From Candidatus Thorarchaeota archaeon (GTDB lineage Archaea > Asgardarchaeota > Thorarchaeia > Thorarchaeales > Thorarchaeaceae): a DNA stretch of 54,201 nt. A model generated the notes under the pieces. It did no database searches. It was not told the DNA's origin and saw nothing but the letters and a program-made list of their open reading frames with translations. Positions 1 through 10,037 of this stretch are shown one piece after another; position 1 is the stretch's first letter, and each line of letters begins with the position of its first letter. The translations under genes and the position numbers were made by a program. Location: NCBI GenBank assembly GCA_029855935.1, contig JAGSHN010000011.1, positions 1-54,201 of the forward strand, written 5' to 3'.

Positions 1-33
1 AGCTCTATGAGATCAGCACGAGCATGACCGTCG

Positions 34-3000
34 CTTTCAATCCTCTTAGCTGAGGCTTTTGATCTTCAACCTGGAGAATGTGCAGTGCACGGCCACCGAG
101 AATCTCGTGACTTTCAATCCTCTTAGCTGAGGCTTTTGATCTTCAACTCGAACGGCGTGCTGAAGGTGCGCTTCAGCGTGAGTTACAACTTTCAATCCTC
201 TTAGCTGAGGCTTTTGATCTTCAACACCGGCGAGCGCCGTCAGCACCGTGTTGCGGATGTAACTCTTTCAATCCTCTTAGCTGAGGCTTTTGATCTTCAA
301 CTGGTCAAGGGAGTTTGTACTAAACGGGCTATGCCTCCTCTTTTAATCCTCTTAGCTGAGGCTTTTGATCTTCAACCGGGCTGCCTCAGGGTACTGCTCC
401 TGCTTCGCAGAAACTTTCAATCCTCTTAGCTGAGGCTTTTGATCTTCAACTGTACACGGACGCCTGACCGCGTACTGGACGACCAAGCTTTCAATCCTCT
501 TAGCTGAGGCTTTTGATCTTCAACCGAGAAGGTCCTCCGCGGCCGCTACGGGATGCGTGCACTTTCAATCCTCTTAGCTGAGGCTTTTGATCTTCAACCC
601 AGTGTCGGCACGGACAAGCTGCGCGTCAGTAACGCTTTCAATCCTCTTAGCTGAGGCTTTTGATCTTCAACAGCGGGTGAAGTAACGCGGGCTGAGCGTG
701 GGAAAGCGCCTTTCAATCCTCTTAGCTGAGGCTTTTGATCTTCAACCTGAGCTGCGGTTCCAGAATCGGCTCAAAGACCAGCCTTTCAATCCTCTTAGCT
801 GAGGCTTTTGATCTTCAACCGGGTTCGTGAAGCACAGCAGGCTCGCACGACCTACACTTTCAATCCTCTTAGCTGAGGCTTTTGATCTTCAACGCTCTGG
901 AGGCCACAGAGGCGGGCTGCGACCGCAGGGGGCTTTCAATCCTCTTAGCTGAGGCTTTTGATCTTCAACTCACTCTGTCAGAGGATAGGCCAACTCAGGA
1001 AGATGACTCTTTCAATCCTCTTAGCTGAGGCTTTTGATCTTCAACTATTCCCTGGAGTGCAGCAATTGCCGACGACACCAGCTTTCAATCCTCTTAGCTG
1101 AGGCTTTTGATCTTCAACTTGTGAGCATGGCCATGATTCCGGTATTTCCACAGTCCTTTCAATCCTCTTAGCTGAGGCTTTTGATCTTCAACATGCTCTG
1201 GCCCCCTCATGCATGAGGAGGATAACAGGCTTTCAATCCTCTTAGCTGAGGCTTTTGATCTTCAACGGTGAACGGCACTGCGCAGTGGAAACTGCTTCAG
1301 GCCCTTTCAATCCTCTTAGCTGAGGCTTTTGATCTTCAACAGGTCTCCGAGGCCGCGACGATGTTCAATGTCTTCGTGCTTTCAATCCTCTTAGCTGAGG
1401 CTTTTGATCTTCAACCGTGCGGTACGGCATAGTTGACTACAGCAAGACCCTCACTTTCAATCCTCTTAGCTGAGGCTTTTGATCTTCAACGGAGCAGCGT
1501 TCGAGGCGGATCTATCTGGTGCATCTTCCTTTCAATCCTCTTAGCTGAGGCTTTTGATCTTCAACCTTTGAGCGGCTGCTCCGGGCCATCGGTCACAAGA
1601 CCGCTTTCAATCCTCTTAGCTGAGGCTTTTGATCTTCAACCGCGATGCTCAAACAGCTCGTACAGGAGAAGAATAGTCTTTCAATCCTCTTAGCTGAGGC
1701 TTTTGATCTTCAACCCACTTCTCTATGGGTGGGTAGTAGTGTTCGCTCTACCTTTCAATCCTCTTAGCTGAGGCTTTTGATCTTCAACAACCACCCTCGT
1801 GACATCGGTTTCGTTCAGGAAGTCTCTTTCAATCCTCTTAGCTGAGGCTTTTGATCTTCAACCCCTGATTGAGCTAAGGCGTAGATACAACAATGATTAG
1901 TCTTTCAATCCTCTTAGCTGAGGCTTTTGATCTTCAACGTATTTCTCTTCAAGTCATCATCTCTCCTATTCAGACTCTTTCAATCCTCTTAGCTGAGGCT
2001 TTTGATCTTCAACCTCCATCGGTATCAAAGGACTTTGTGATTGTCTTTACTTTCAATCCTCTTAGCTGAGGCTTTTGATCTTCAACGGGGTTCGAGGAGG
2101 GATATAAGATGGACTACAGGGCCTTTCAATCCTCTTAGCTGAGGCTTTTGATCTTCAACTTGGTGATGACGGGAGGGAAGAGTGATAGTAGACTGCTTTC
2201 AATCCTCTTAGCTGAGGCTTTTGATCTTCAACAATTGTGGTGAATGGTGGGTCAACAACGAAGACTCTCACTTTCAATCCTCTTAGCTGAGGCTTTTGAT
2301 CTTCAACATAGCCGCAGATGAGAAGTGGAAGGCACGCATGCGTGCTTTCAATCCTCTTAGCTGAGGCTTTTGATCTTCAACGGAGGAATGAGATAGTGGC
2401 AGAAGGTACTATGGCAGACTACACTTTCACTCCTCTTAGCTGAGGCTTTTGATCTTCAACGTTCGTCAGCACGTTCGGCGGCTATGCGCATCAGGACGCT
2501 TTCAATCCTCTTAGCTGAGGCTTTTGATCTTCAACTGTGCATGAAATTGGTCATTGGTTGGTGCTTAAATATTACTTTCAATCCTCTTAGCTGAGGCTTT
2601 TGATCTTCAACGAATTCGGACTTCAGCATAGGAGCCGGCAGGGGCCGACTTTCAATCCTCTTAGCTGAGGCTTTTGATCTTCAACCTTGAATTCGATAAT
2701 TCGCATCCTGCGATGGAACGCGTCTTTCAATCCTCTTAGCTGAGGCTTTTGATCTTCAACGTTCGGAGGATGAGTCAGAGTGGAGTGGGGAATTGTTCCT
2801 TTCAATCCTCTTAGCTGAGGCTTTTGATCTTCAACGTTCGTGTCTGGTATGAGAGCGCAGCATTCGACTCTCTCTTTCAATCCTCTTAGCTGAGGCTTTT
2901 GATCTTCAACCTGGACTTCTTGATTAAGAACAAGGCTGAGTCCGCTGCTTTCAATCCTCTTAGCTGAGGCTTTTGATCTTCAACGAAGATAGTGAATGAG

Positions 3001-5977
3001 GAGCCCGTGCCGATCTCCGCCTTTCAATCCTCTTAGCTGAGGCTTTTGATCTTCAACCGTTACGATGCCCTCCTGCACCAGCAGCTCGTAGCCGTCCTTT
3101 CAATCCTCTTAGCTGAGGCTTTTGATCTTCAACACACAGTCTACTCCTCGACCTCCACAACGAACAGTCTCTCCTTTCAATCCTCTTAGCTGAGGCTTTT
3201 GATCTTCAACACGCGGTTCGGCCCGCAGTCCGTGCTGGGCTACTTCTTCCTTTCAATCCTCTTAGCTGAGGCTTTTGATCTTCAACCTCGGGGGCGGGCT
3301 TCAGCACCTTCTCAGGCTCATCCTTTCAATCCTCTTAGCTGAGGCTTTTGATCTTCAACGTCGGTACGGACTTCACACTCTCGGGGCGTGGGTGTTGGAC
3401 TTTCAATCCTCTTAGCTGAGGCTTTTGATCTTCAACCCTCGAAGACGTGGTGCGACAACTCGGAAAGGTCTTCCTTTCAATCCTCTTAGCTGAGGCTTTT
3501 GATCTTCAACGTTGTGAAGCTGCAGATTCTGGATGAGGGACTTACTCACTTTCAATCCTCTTAGCTGAGGCTTTTGATCTTCAACCTTCATTGCCCTCAG
3601 CGTCATACCAGGACAGGATCATACTTTCAATCCTCTTAGCTGAGGCTTTTGATCTTCAACGTAGGCGAGTACGAGGTCCCCGCGGGCGAGGCGTGGACTT
3701 TCAATCCTCTTAGCTGAGGCTTTTGATCTTCAACCAATAGCCAACTCTCGCCGAATATCCGCTCGCCAATCACTTTCAATCCTCTTAGCTGAGGCTTTTG
3801 ATCTTCAACCCGTGAGCGCATTCACACTCAGGCCGCCGAAACTCGCCTTTCAATCCTCTTAGCTGAGGCTTTTGATCTTCAACGAGGAAGTGACGAAGAC
3901 GATAGAGGAACTCGAACGCGCTTTCAATCCTTTTAGCTGAGGCTTTTGATCTTCAACCAAGTTGGAGCAGCATAGCATACAGGGCGGGCTACTTGTCTTT
4001 CAATCCTCTTAGCTGAGGCTTTTGATCTTCAACTATTGTGTAATCACAGATACAATGGGGGCCTATACTGTCACTTTCAATCCTCTTAGCTGAGGCTTTT
4101 GATCTTCAACATTCAAGACTGACTATCCATCGGGTTCCTTTCACGTGACTTTCAATCCTCTTAGCTGAGGCTTTTGATCTTCAACGCTGTCCGAGTCGGA
4201 CACTGTCGAGGCCACATATCAGCTTTCAATCCTCTTAGCTGAGGCTTTTGATCTTCAACGGCGTCATGCAGCGCGGTGCATTTCAGGGAATCAATAACTT
4301 TCAATCCTCTTAGCTGAGGCTTTTGATCTTCAACTGCCAACCTTAACCCCGGTCACTACATTGGCGTATTCGCTTTCAATCCTCTTAGCTGAGGCTTTTG
4401 ATCTTCAACGGCCTGTATCTTTGCCAGTCTCGCCGTCGTCTTCCTCGCTTTCAATCCTCTTAGCTGAGGCTTTTGATCTTCAACAGCATAAGACAGTTGG
4501 CCCTGCGTTTCGAGGGGCATGCTTTCAATCCTCTTAGCTGAGGCTTTTGATCTTCAACTGACATTTTTTGGTTCACCTCGACCCACCCATAGAGCACTTT
4601 CAATCCTCTTAGCTGAGGCTTTTGATCTTCAACACGCGGTTCGGCCCGCAGTCCGTGCTAGGCTACTTCTTCCTTTCAATCCTCTTAGCTGAGGCTTTTG
4701 ATCTTCAACGATCTGCGCAGGCTGCGGTCTTGTCCTCCTCAAGATTACTTTCAATCCTCTTAGCTGAGGCTTTTGATCTTCAACAATCAACATGTATCTC
4801 GCCTCCAAGAGGCGGAGAGACACTTTCAATCCTCTTAGCTGAGGCTTTTGATCTTCAACCGAACTCACTCGCCATCAGCAGCGATCTGACGCTCTCCTTT
4901 CAATCCTCTTAGCTGAGGCTTTTGATCTTCAACACATCAAGAACTACAATGCCGTGCGGTACGGGATCGCTTTCAATCCTCTTAGCTGAGGCTTTTGATC
5001 TTCAACGCCTGCACAATTCTCTCTCTGTGCTAGTGGGACTTGTCGTGACTTTCAATCCTCTTAGCTGAGGCTTTTGATCTTCAACTCACTGAGGGAAAGT
5101 GGGTAATCACCTTTCGCTCAGACTTTCAATCCTCTTAGCTGAGGCTTTTGATCTTCAACGGGGGTAACAACGGGGACAGCCGACCTTCTGACCAATCTTT
5201 CAATCCTCTTAGCTGAGGCTTTTGATCTTCAACAGAGAATGAGGCTATACCGCGAGGAGGCGAGCGTGTACTTTCAATCCTCTTAGCTGAGGCTTTTGAT
5301 CTTCAACTCTGCGTGCGCAAGTCCAACCGCACGAACCACCGCACACTTTCAATCCTCTTAGCTGAGGCTTTTGATCTTCAACCTCTCCGCTCCCCCCGCT
5401 TGTGCTTTCGCGGAACGGAACTTTCAATCCTCTTAGCTGAGGCTTTTGATCTTCAACCTAGTCCCGTTTGACGACATCTTTCTCACTGTTGTACTTTCAA
5501 TCCTCTTAGCTGAGGCTTTTGATCTTCAACTGCGAATGGCAATGCTGTTCGCGTGACCGGCCCAGTCTTTCAATCCTCTTAGCTGAGGCTTTTGATCTTC
5601 AACCTCGTCAGAGTATCCCAAGAACATGTCCGAATACTGGCTTTCAATCCTCTTAGCTGAGGCTTTTGATCTTCAACCTGTTCGTATCGCATGATGATTT
5701 CCTCCGCTTCTGCGCTTTCAATCCTCTTAGCTGAGGCTTTTGATCTTCAACAGTCGTGTTGGCGAGTGGGAGCCAGAAGCATGCCTTGTCTTTCAATCCT
5801 CTTAGCTGAGGCTTTTGATCTTCAACATGAGCGACGAAGGAGTGCTAGAAAGTCTAGTCCGCCAACCTTTCAATCCTCTTAGCTGAGGCTTTTGATCTTC
5901 AACAAGAGATTCGACATCATCGTGATGGACGACATTCTGACTTTCAATCCTCTTAGCTGAGGCTTTTGATCTTCAAC
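34..5977 (-). CRISPR. CRISPR array, 80 repeats, open at the left edge
   Basis: Eighty copies of a 37-nt repeat, starting CTTTCAATCC and ending GATCTTCAAC on the + strand, alternate with 79 complete spacers of 36-42 nt; bases 1-33 are part of another spacer, so the array continues leftward. Only three repeats differ, each by one base: at 340 (C5T), 2424 (A7C) and 3921 (C12T). The reverse complement ends in ATTGAAAG, the usual 8-nt crRNA 5' handle of many type I and III systems. Transcription is therefore inferred to run right to left, with the leader at the right end. No degenerate terminal repeats are seen on the left, so the old end is not in the window. No cas gene lies in the window, so the type cannot be assigned. 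Confidence 0.98.
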
Positions 5978-6120
5978 CCTGTCGGAACCCGACTTTGCAC
6001 ATAAGTTTTGGCTGTTCTTGACACGTTGACCCCGTTGTGTTCCGAGTTTCGGGTTTTGCTTCTTTGCCATATAATGGTGCGCGGAAACAGGAGGGGCTGC
6101 ATAAGGGCCCATCTGTCTGA
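5978..6120 (-). promoter_or_regulatory. Predicted CRISPR leader and promoter
   Basis: This is the non-coding DNA next to the repeat end that carries the ATTGAAAG handle. On the minus strand an ATTATATGG TATA-like box (about 6068-6076) lies roughly 90 nt before the first repeat. Two short inverted repeats are present: GTCGG-AAC-CCGAC at 5981-5993, only 3 nt from the repeat, and CCGA-GTT-TCGG near 6041-6051. These could anchor Cas1-Cas2 integration or help transcription; that role is inference. The rest of the gap to 6578 shows no convincing gene. Confidence 0.6.
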
Positions 6121-6578
6121 TTGGGGACCTGCCGTCCTTGAGTTGGCGTAACAGAAGATGGGCCGGTGTCTTTTCCTCAATCCGGTCGTTCGTGAGGCTC
6201 TGAACGACAAAGCTCATCCTAGGGCATCTGTTTCGGGAATCTGCGCCTGTCTGGGGAGCGAATCGGTGTGAATCAGGGATATACTGTTCTCTTGCTGTGG
6301 AGGCACTGTCATGTCGGCAGTCCTTTCGGGCAGAAACTCGTATCCGCCGAATTGCAGGTGTGAGGTTCGGAGTGCAGTGTCACTCCCCGTGCCGGGAGTC
6401 GGGACGACGGTCACGGGGCCACGGGAAACTCACGTTTCTGACTCTCGATCTCGGGCCTGAAGACCAACCACGCGCTCGCTCACCAGCGCAAGACCCTCCC
6501 CTTCTGGGGATTGCTACGTTCACTCGCATCAGATACGAAGCGTCCAAGTTTCCTATGTCACGCGCAAGACCACGTCAT
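6121..6578. other. Intergenic stretch without a recognised gene
   Basis: Open frames exist on both strands but they are low-complexity, Arg/Ser/Pro-rich translations with no recognisable motif and no ribosome binding site. I see no RNA gene, repeat or mobile element here. Confidence 0.5.
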
Positions 6579-7264
6579 TCACTCTACACTTGCACGGTCC
6601 GCCTTCTTCTCAGCATCGGGAAGCTCCAGCCCACTCTTCTCAAGCAGCTCAAATGAGTCCGTTGCAAGCTGGTGGAGTTGCTGCAGGATCCTGAGCAGAT
6701 CACGTTCCCGTTCCGTGGCCGACAGCGCGGTGGCGAGGACGGTCTCCCGGTCGGTCTTGAGCGCACATCGCGCGGCCTCCACCGAGACCTCCCTCACCGT
6801 CCGAGGCGACCGTGACCAGTGTACCGCCGAGAGCCTGTCGAGGAAGACCTCTGCGAACTCCGACCCTGTGCGAGGAAGACCCTCTCCCTGTCGGCGACGG
6901 CCGCAATGTCCGGCTCGCACTCACAGACCTCAAGACCTCTCTCCCGCGCGATGTGTTCGGTCAGGAGGTCCAGATGCGACTGAGGGGCGAGCGCTCTCCC
7001 CAGTTCCACGTTCGTCCCGCGAAACTCCAGGTGCGCTCCAACGAGCCTGACGCACGCACGCTCTGTGTCGAGCCGCCAGTCAGAGATGATGCGCACCACG
7101 TCACCGCCGAGGCAGGGCTGTACGGATCTCACCTGGTAGGAGTTTTCAACGGCGATGACCTCATTGACGGGGCCGGTACCAGCGCGCTCAGAGCCAGCAT
7201 CGCCTTCCGATGAGTCCTCCGCGTCCTCCTCCAGCCACTCCGACTCATCGTCGTGGTCCGCCAA
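6579..7264 (-). pseudogene. Unknown protein gene interrupted by a frameshift
   Basis: The first half reads from ATG at 7264 with an acidic N-terminus (DDESEWLEEDAEDSSE) followed by a protein-like stretch (QVRSVQPCLGGDVVRIISDW). Near 6870-6895 this frame turns into Ser/Arg-rich nonsense, while another frame becomes protein-like (SEFAEVFLDRL, then a helical ERERDLLRILQQLHQLATDS segment) and ends at 6579. Joining them would give about 228 residues. A one- or two-base indel or an assembly error is the simplest reading; two overlapping genes is the alternative. I recognise no family. The start is 14 nt after the thioredoxin-like gene's stop, so both may be one transcript. Confidence 0.5.
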
Positions 7265-7278
7265 CGGCCATCATCCCT

Positions 7279-7545
7279 TCACGCCTCGAGCTCGGCCCTG
7301 ATTGCCTCCTCAATCTGCTCGGTGGTGACGTTCTCCTTAAAGACCCGCGATCCCACCTGAACACCCCTGAATCGGATGCCCAGCTGTTTGGCGGCCTCAC
7401 TTGTCGAGATGTCCTCCGAGTAGTCCACAACGTCCGCGTACTTTCTCATTGCCTCGTAGATGCGGCCAAGGAATCCCACGTAGCTGCAACTGCACACGCC
7501 CACGGGTAGAAACACCCTGACGTTGACGATCTTCCTGTCGTTCAT
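7279..7545 (-). CDS. Small thioredoxin-like redox protein with a CxC motif
   Basis: An 88-residue soluble protein. A short beta strand (KIVNVRVFLP) is followed by GVCSCSY at residues 16-22, where a thioredoxin-fold protein carries its redox cysteines; the later VQVGSRVF suits the beta strand after the conserved loop. The length fits stand-alone minimal thioredoxins used in thiol or metalloid chemistry, and the CxC instead of CxxC is unusual. It follows the Acr3-like and TDT-like transporter genes but has its own promoter, which shares a 36-nt operator with theirs. A role in thiol, sulfur or metalloid handling is inferred. It might belong to a selenoprotein-related thioredoxin-like family, but that cannot be confirmed by eye. 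Confidence 0.65.
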   Translation of the reverse strand: MNDRKIVNVRVFLPVGVCSCSYVGFLGRIYEAMRKYADVVDYSEDISTSEAAKQLGIRFRGVQVGSRVFKENVTTEQIEEAIRAELEA

Positions 7546-7577
7546 GTCAATCAGACCACTCTGGCTGGTGGCCGCGG

Positions 7578-7613
7578 GTATCTGAGTTACTCGATATAAA
7601 GATTATTCGATAC
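7578..7613 (-). promoter_or_regulatory. Operator over TATA box of the thioredoxin-like gene
   Basis: On the minus strand GTATCGA begins a 36-nt element that ends CAGATAC and contains a TTTATATC TATA box. It has the same length and ends as the element at 10002-10037. It lies 33 nt before the start at 7545. Binding by one repressor at both promoters is inferred. Confidence 0.55.
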
Positions 7614-7712
7614 GACAAGGGACCACCGGACCAGATCCGTTCAGCCGTCACAGAATCTGGCCCGGCAGTCGTCCCTCAGTCGCGAGGTGTGGAGCGAACA
7701 GGGGTCTCTCGC

Positions 7713-8816
7713 TCATGCGCTCTGCGGAGCATCGGTATTCTCTGTCTGAGCGGGGGGCTGCTGACCGGTCGGGCCATTGACGGGGCCCCCGCTTATCACC
7801 GAGTGGACTCCTCTGATCAGGGTCGCCAGCCAGAGTCCGAGCAGGAGCCAGTAGAGTGCGAATCCAATCCAGTCCACGAGTGTGAGGCCGAGGACGTGAG
7901 CGACGATGTGGCTCCCGGCGACGTAGGCACCGAGCGGGAAGATAAATGCCCACCAGCCCATCGAGTAAGGCAGCCGGAGTCGACGGATGTAGTGAGCGGT
8001 GAGTCCCAGCGCGAGGAGGAGCCACCAGATGCCGAAGCCCCACAAGAGGAACGCGAGTACGAAGAACGGCTCCTTTAGCGAGACGAATGCTGAGCCGCTG
8101 ATCAGGTTCACGAGAGCCACCGCGCCTGCCCCGATGGGACCAAGGCCTATCCAGATGGTCGGTGCGAGAACGTTTGGCATGGGCCGGTGCAGGATGAACC
8201 TGTACATGCATATTGCTAGGAGGGCCACGTACAGCAGGAAGCCAGCACCGAAGCCGAAGTAGTTCAGCAGAATGACCAGTTCCTGCTCGACTCCCGTCCT
8301 ACCCTCGATGAAGGGGCCACCAAGCGGGATGACGATGAGCGCCACTGGCGGGATGAACCAGGCGGGCGTGATGTGGTCGAGATGAATGTCCTCACTCTTG
8401 AACATCTCATAGGGAATCACGATACTGAACAGCACGGTCCCCAACGAGCCGGCGAGCCAGAAGTAGTAGGCCAGATCGAGCAGGGCCATCTGCTTGAAGT
8501 GGATCCCGAGCACGACGAGAGCAATCGTCATCGTTGGATAGAAGTTGGACCGCATCGGGTGCCGGAGGTCCTGCACGGCACTGGCCCGACACGTCAGCCA
8601 TCGTAGTGTCCACGGAACAAGCAGGACAAAGAAGATGATGATGTTCGCGTACATCAGTAGCTGTGAGAACGCTGCGAGGAGGGGCAGCCCGGTAGAGTAC
8701 TGCGAGCCCGTCATTGCAAGGACGCCAGTTCCCATCACCACAGCGAACCACGAGGGATTGAAGTTGCATATGGTTTCTGAACGCAATGTCTTCGCCTCTC
8801 TGACATATTGAGTCAC
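7713..8816 (-). CDS. TDT/SLAC1-family membrane transporter
   Basis: A protein of about 367 residues with roughly ten hydrophobic helices, starting with the family-like FNPSWFAVVMGTGVLA segment of the tellurite-resistance/C4-dicarboxylate (TDT, SLAC1-like) family. Members export anions such as sulfite or carry dicarboxylates; the substrate here is unknown. The frame is open up to 8960, but that part overlaps the end of the preceding permease gene and reads as Arg/Ser-rich non-protein. Start candidates after the upstream stop are GTG at 8816 (used here) and TTG at 8786; neither has a clear ribosome binding site. The tail after the last helix is polar and Pro/Gln-rich. It is probably cotranscribed with the Acr3-like gene just upstream. 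Confidence 0.85.
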   Translation of the reverse strand: MTQYVREAKTLRSETICNFNPSWFAVVMGTGVLAMTGSQYSTGLPLLAAFSQLLMYANIIIFFVLLVPWTLRWLTCRASAVQDLRHPMRSNFYPTMTIALVVLGIHFKQMALLDLAYYFWLAGSLGTVLFSIVIPYEMFKSEDIHLDHITPAWFIPPVALIVIPLGGPFIEGRTGVEQELVILLNYFGFGAGFLLYVALLAICMYRFILHRPMPNVLAPTIWIGLGPIGAGAVALVNLISGSAFVSLKEPFFVLAFLLWGFGIWWLLLALGLTAHYIRRLRLPYSMGWWAFIFPLGAYVAGSHIVAHVLGLTLVDWIGFALYWLLLGLWLATLIRGVHSVISGGPVNGPTGQQPPAQTENTDAPQSA

Positions 8817-8853
8817 GGATTGACTGGCGGACGGATTGACAGATTGCGATTTT

Positions 8854-9939
8854 TCAATGTTCCTGTATGGTCGGGCTGTCGGACTCCACTTCCTGATTCC
8901 CTGGCTGGTCTGCGGCGGCTGCCTCGCCGCTCTCAATCCACGAGCGGATCCGCGGCGCATACCTGAGTATGACCAGCATCAGTGGTATCTGGATCATCGG
9001 CGCGAATGCAGCGGGCAGTGCAGCGAGCTCGCCAAAGGTCGTCAGTGCAAGTGCGATGGTGATGGAGTGGTTCTTGGCCGTCACACCGTAGCCCTGCGCG
9101 ATAGTGTCCCCGAAGTCAAGACCGACCAGGCGGGAATACACCAGCGAGAGGATGAACAGCAACGGATAGGCAAACAGAATGCCCAGCCCTATCATCGCCA
9201 CGTATTCGAGGTGGGCAATGATCGTCTGCGCCTCCACTGCCATCATTATGAAGACGATGGCGAACATTCCAAGGCTGGACACCGCCGGGAAGGCTGGCTT
9301 GATTGCCTTGAACTTGGGCATCCCGTATCTTCTGATGATGCCCTGTCTGGTCACCAGTCCTGCGAGGAGAGGGAGCACGATGATGATGAGGATCTTCTGC
9401 GCCATCAGCCAGATGTCGATCGTGACGTAGACGCGCACAAGGACGTACATCCACACGGGGATGAGCACTATGCCCAGCAGAAAGCTGAGTGTGACGATGA
9501 CCAGTGCGGTCTCTGTTCTGCCCCGGGCGAAGCCCGTCCACGCCACCACCATTCCGCTGCACGGAACCGTCAGCTTCAGGATGAAGCCCACCGTGAGCAG
9601 GGGATCAAGGCCGGAGAGCAGCACTCCCGCCACGGCGGCTGCGAGTAGCGGCGAGAGAACAAAGTTGAGCGCAAGGACGCCGACGATCACCCTGGCACTG
9701 AGCGCCTCTCGTTCCACCATCTCAAGATGAATGCCAACCATCATCGGGTATAGCATGAAGAACAGGGGAATAGGAACGAACGGTTTGAGGAGCCTGGCGC
9801 TGTCCGGTGCGTACGTACCGTAGAGTAGGCCCAGCACTATCATCACACCAACGATTGGCGCGAGGTGGCGACGGATCAACGAAGAGTATCGCTGTAGTCT
9901 GTCTGGCAATTCTAATACCTCGTGGTTGTTGGAATGCAT
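8854..9939 (-). CDS. Acr3/BASS-superfamily efflux permease, possibly arsenite
   Basis: A 361-residue integral membrane protein with about ten helices. VPCSGMVVAWTGFARG (after residue 120) matches the Acr3 helix-4 signature PCT-MV-W in position and pattern, and GVTAKNHSITIALA matches the second discontinuous helix of the bile-acid:sodium symporter superfamily. Acr3 proteins expel arsenite through the membrane; here the Cys of the PC motif is kept. Arsenite as substrate is inferred, and other BASS cargo is possible. It heads a leftward transcript with the TDT-like gene, under a promoter with a spaced inverted repeat that is shared with the nearby thioredoxin-like gene. Confidence 0.8.
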   Translation of the reverse strand: MHSNNHEVLELPDRLQRYSSLIRRHLAPIVGVMIVLGLLYGTYAPDSARLLKPFVPIPLFFMLYPMMVGIHLEMVEREALSARVIVGVLALNFVLSPLLAAAVAGVLLSGLDPLLTVGFILKLTVPCSGMVVAWTGFARGRTETALVIVTLSFLLGIVLIPVWMYVLVRVYVTIDIWLMAQKILIIIVLPLLAGLVTRQGIIRRYGMPKFKAIKPAFPAVSSLGMFAIVFIMMAVEAQTIIAHLEYVAMIGLGILFAYPLLFILSLVYSRLVGLDFGDTIAQGYGVTAKNHSITIALALTTFGELAALPAAFAPMIQIPLMLVILRYAPRIRSWIESGEAAAADQPGNQEVESDSPTIQEH

Positions 9940-10001
9940 TATCCGCGGTCGGTCACTGTGTGACTCTGCGGGTCGCGCCGCCCCGTGGACGCTGCAGCAG
10001 T

Positions 10002-10037
10002 GTATCGGATAACCTCAATATTTATATCTATCGATAC
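10002..10037 (-). promoter_or_regulatory. Operator over TATA box of the Acr3-like gene
   Basis: A 36-nt element bounded by GTATCG and its exact complement CGATAC encloses GATATAAATA, a good archaeal TATA box, 63 nt before the start at 9939. The copy at 7578-7613 shares GTATCGA at positions 1-7, GAG at 22-24, TC at 29-30 and GATAC at 32-36. A repressor bound here would block TBP. Confidence 0.6.

Noticed and set aside
46-5882. Many short open frames across the first 6 kb on both strands
   Set aside because: They are translations of CRISPR repeats and spacers, with the same residues repeating every 75 bases; not genes.
5879-6217. Open frame running from the leader into the last repeats on the minus strand
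   Set aside because: It ends in repeat-derived sequence and lacks a ribosome binding site; leader DNA is the better reading.
6297-7213. Rightward open frames opposite the frameshifted gene
   Set aside because: Arg/Ser/Pro-rich with no domain-like pattern; the minus-strand halves look like proteins.
7279-7545. Firm naming as a selenium-associated thioredoxin-like protein (SaoT)
   Set aside because: The CxC motif is suggestive, but no in-frame TGA or other family gene is visible, so I kept the general name.
8836-9648. A 270-residue rightward frame antisense to the Acr3-like gene
   Set aside because: Composition is dominated by His, Asp and Glu, as expected for the antisense of membrane helices; the minus strand is clearly a transporter.
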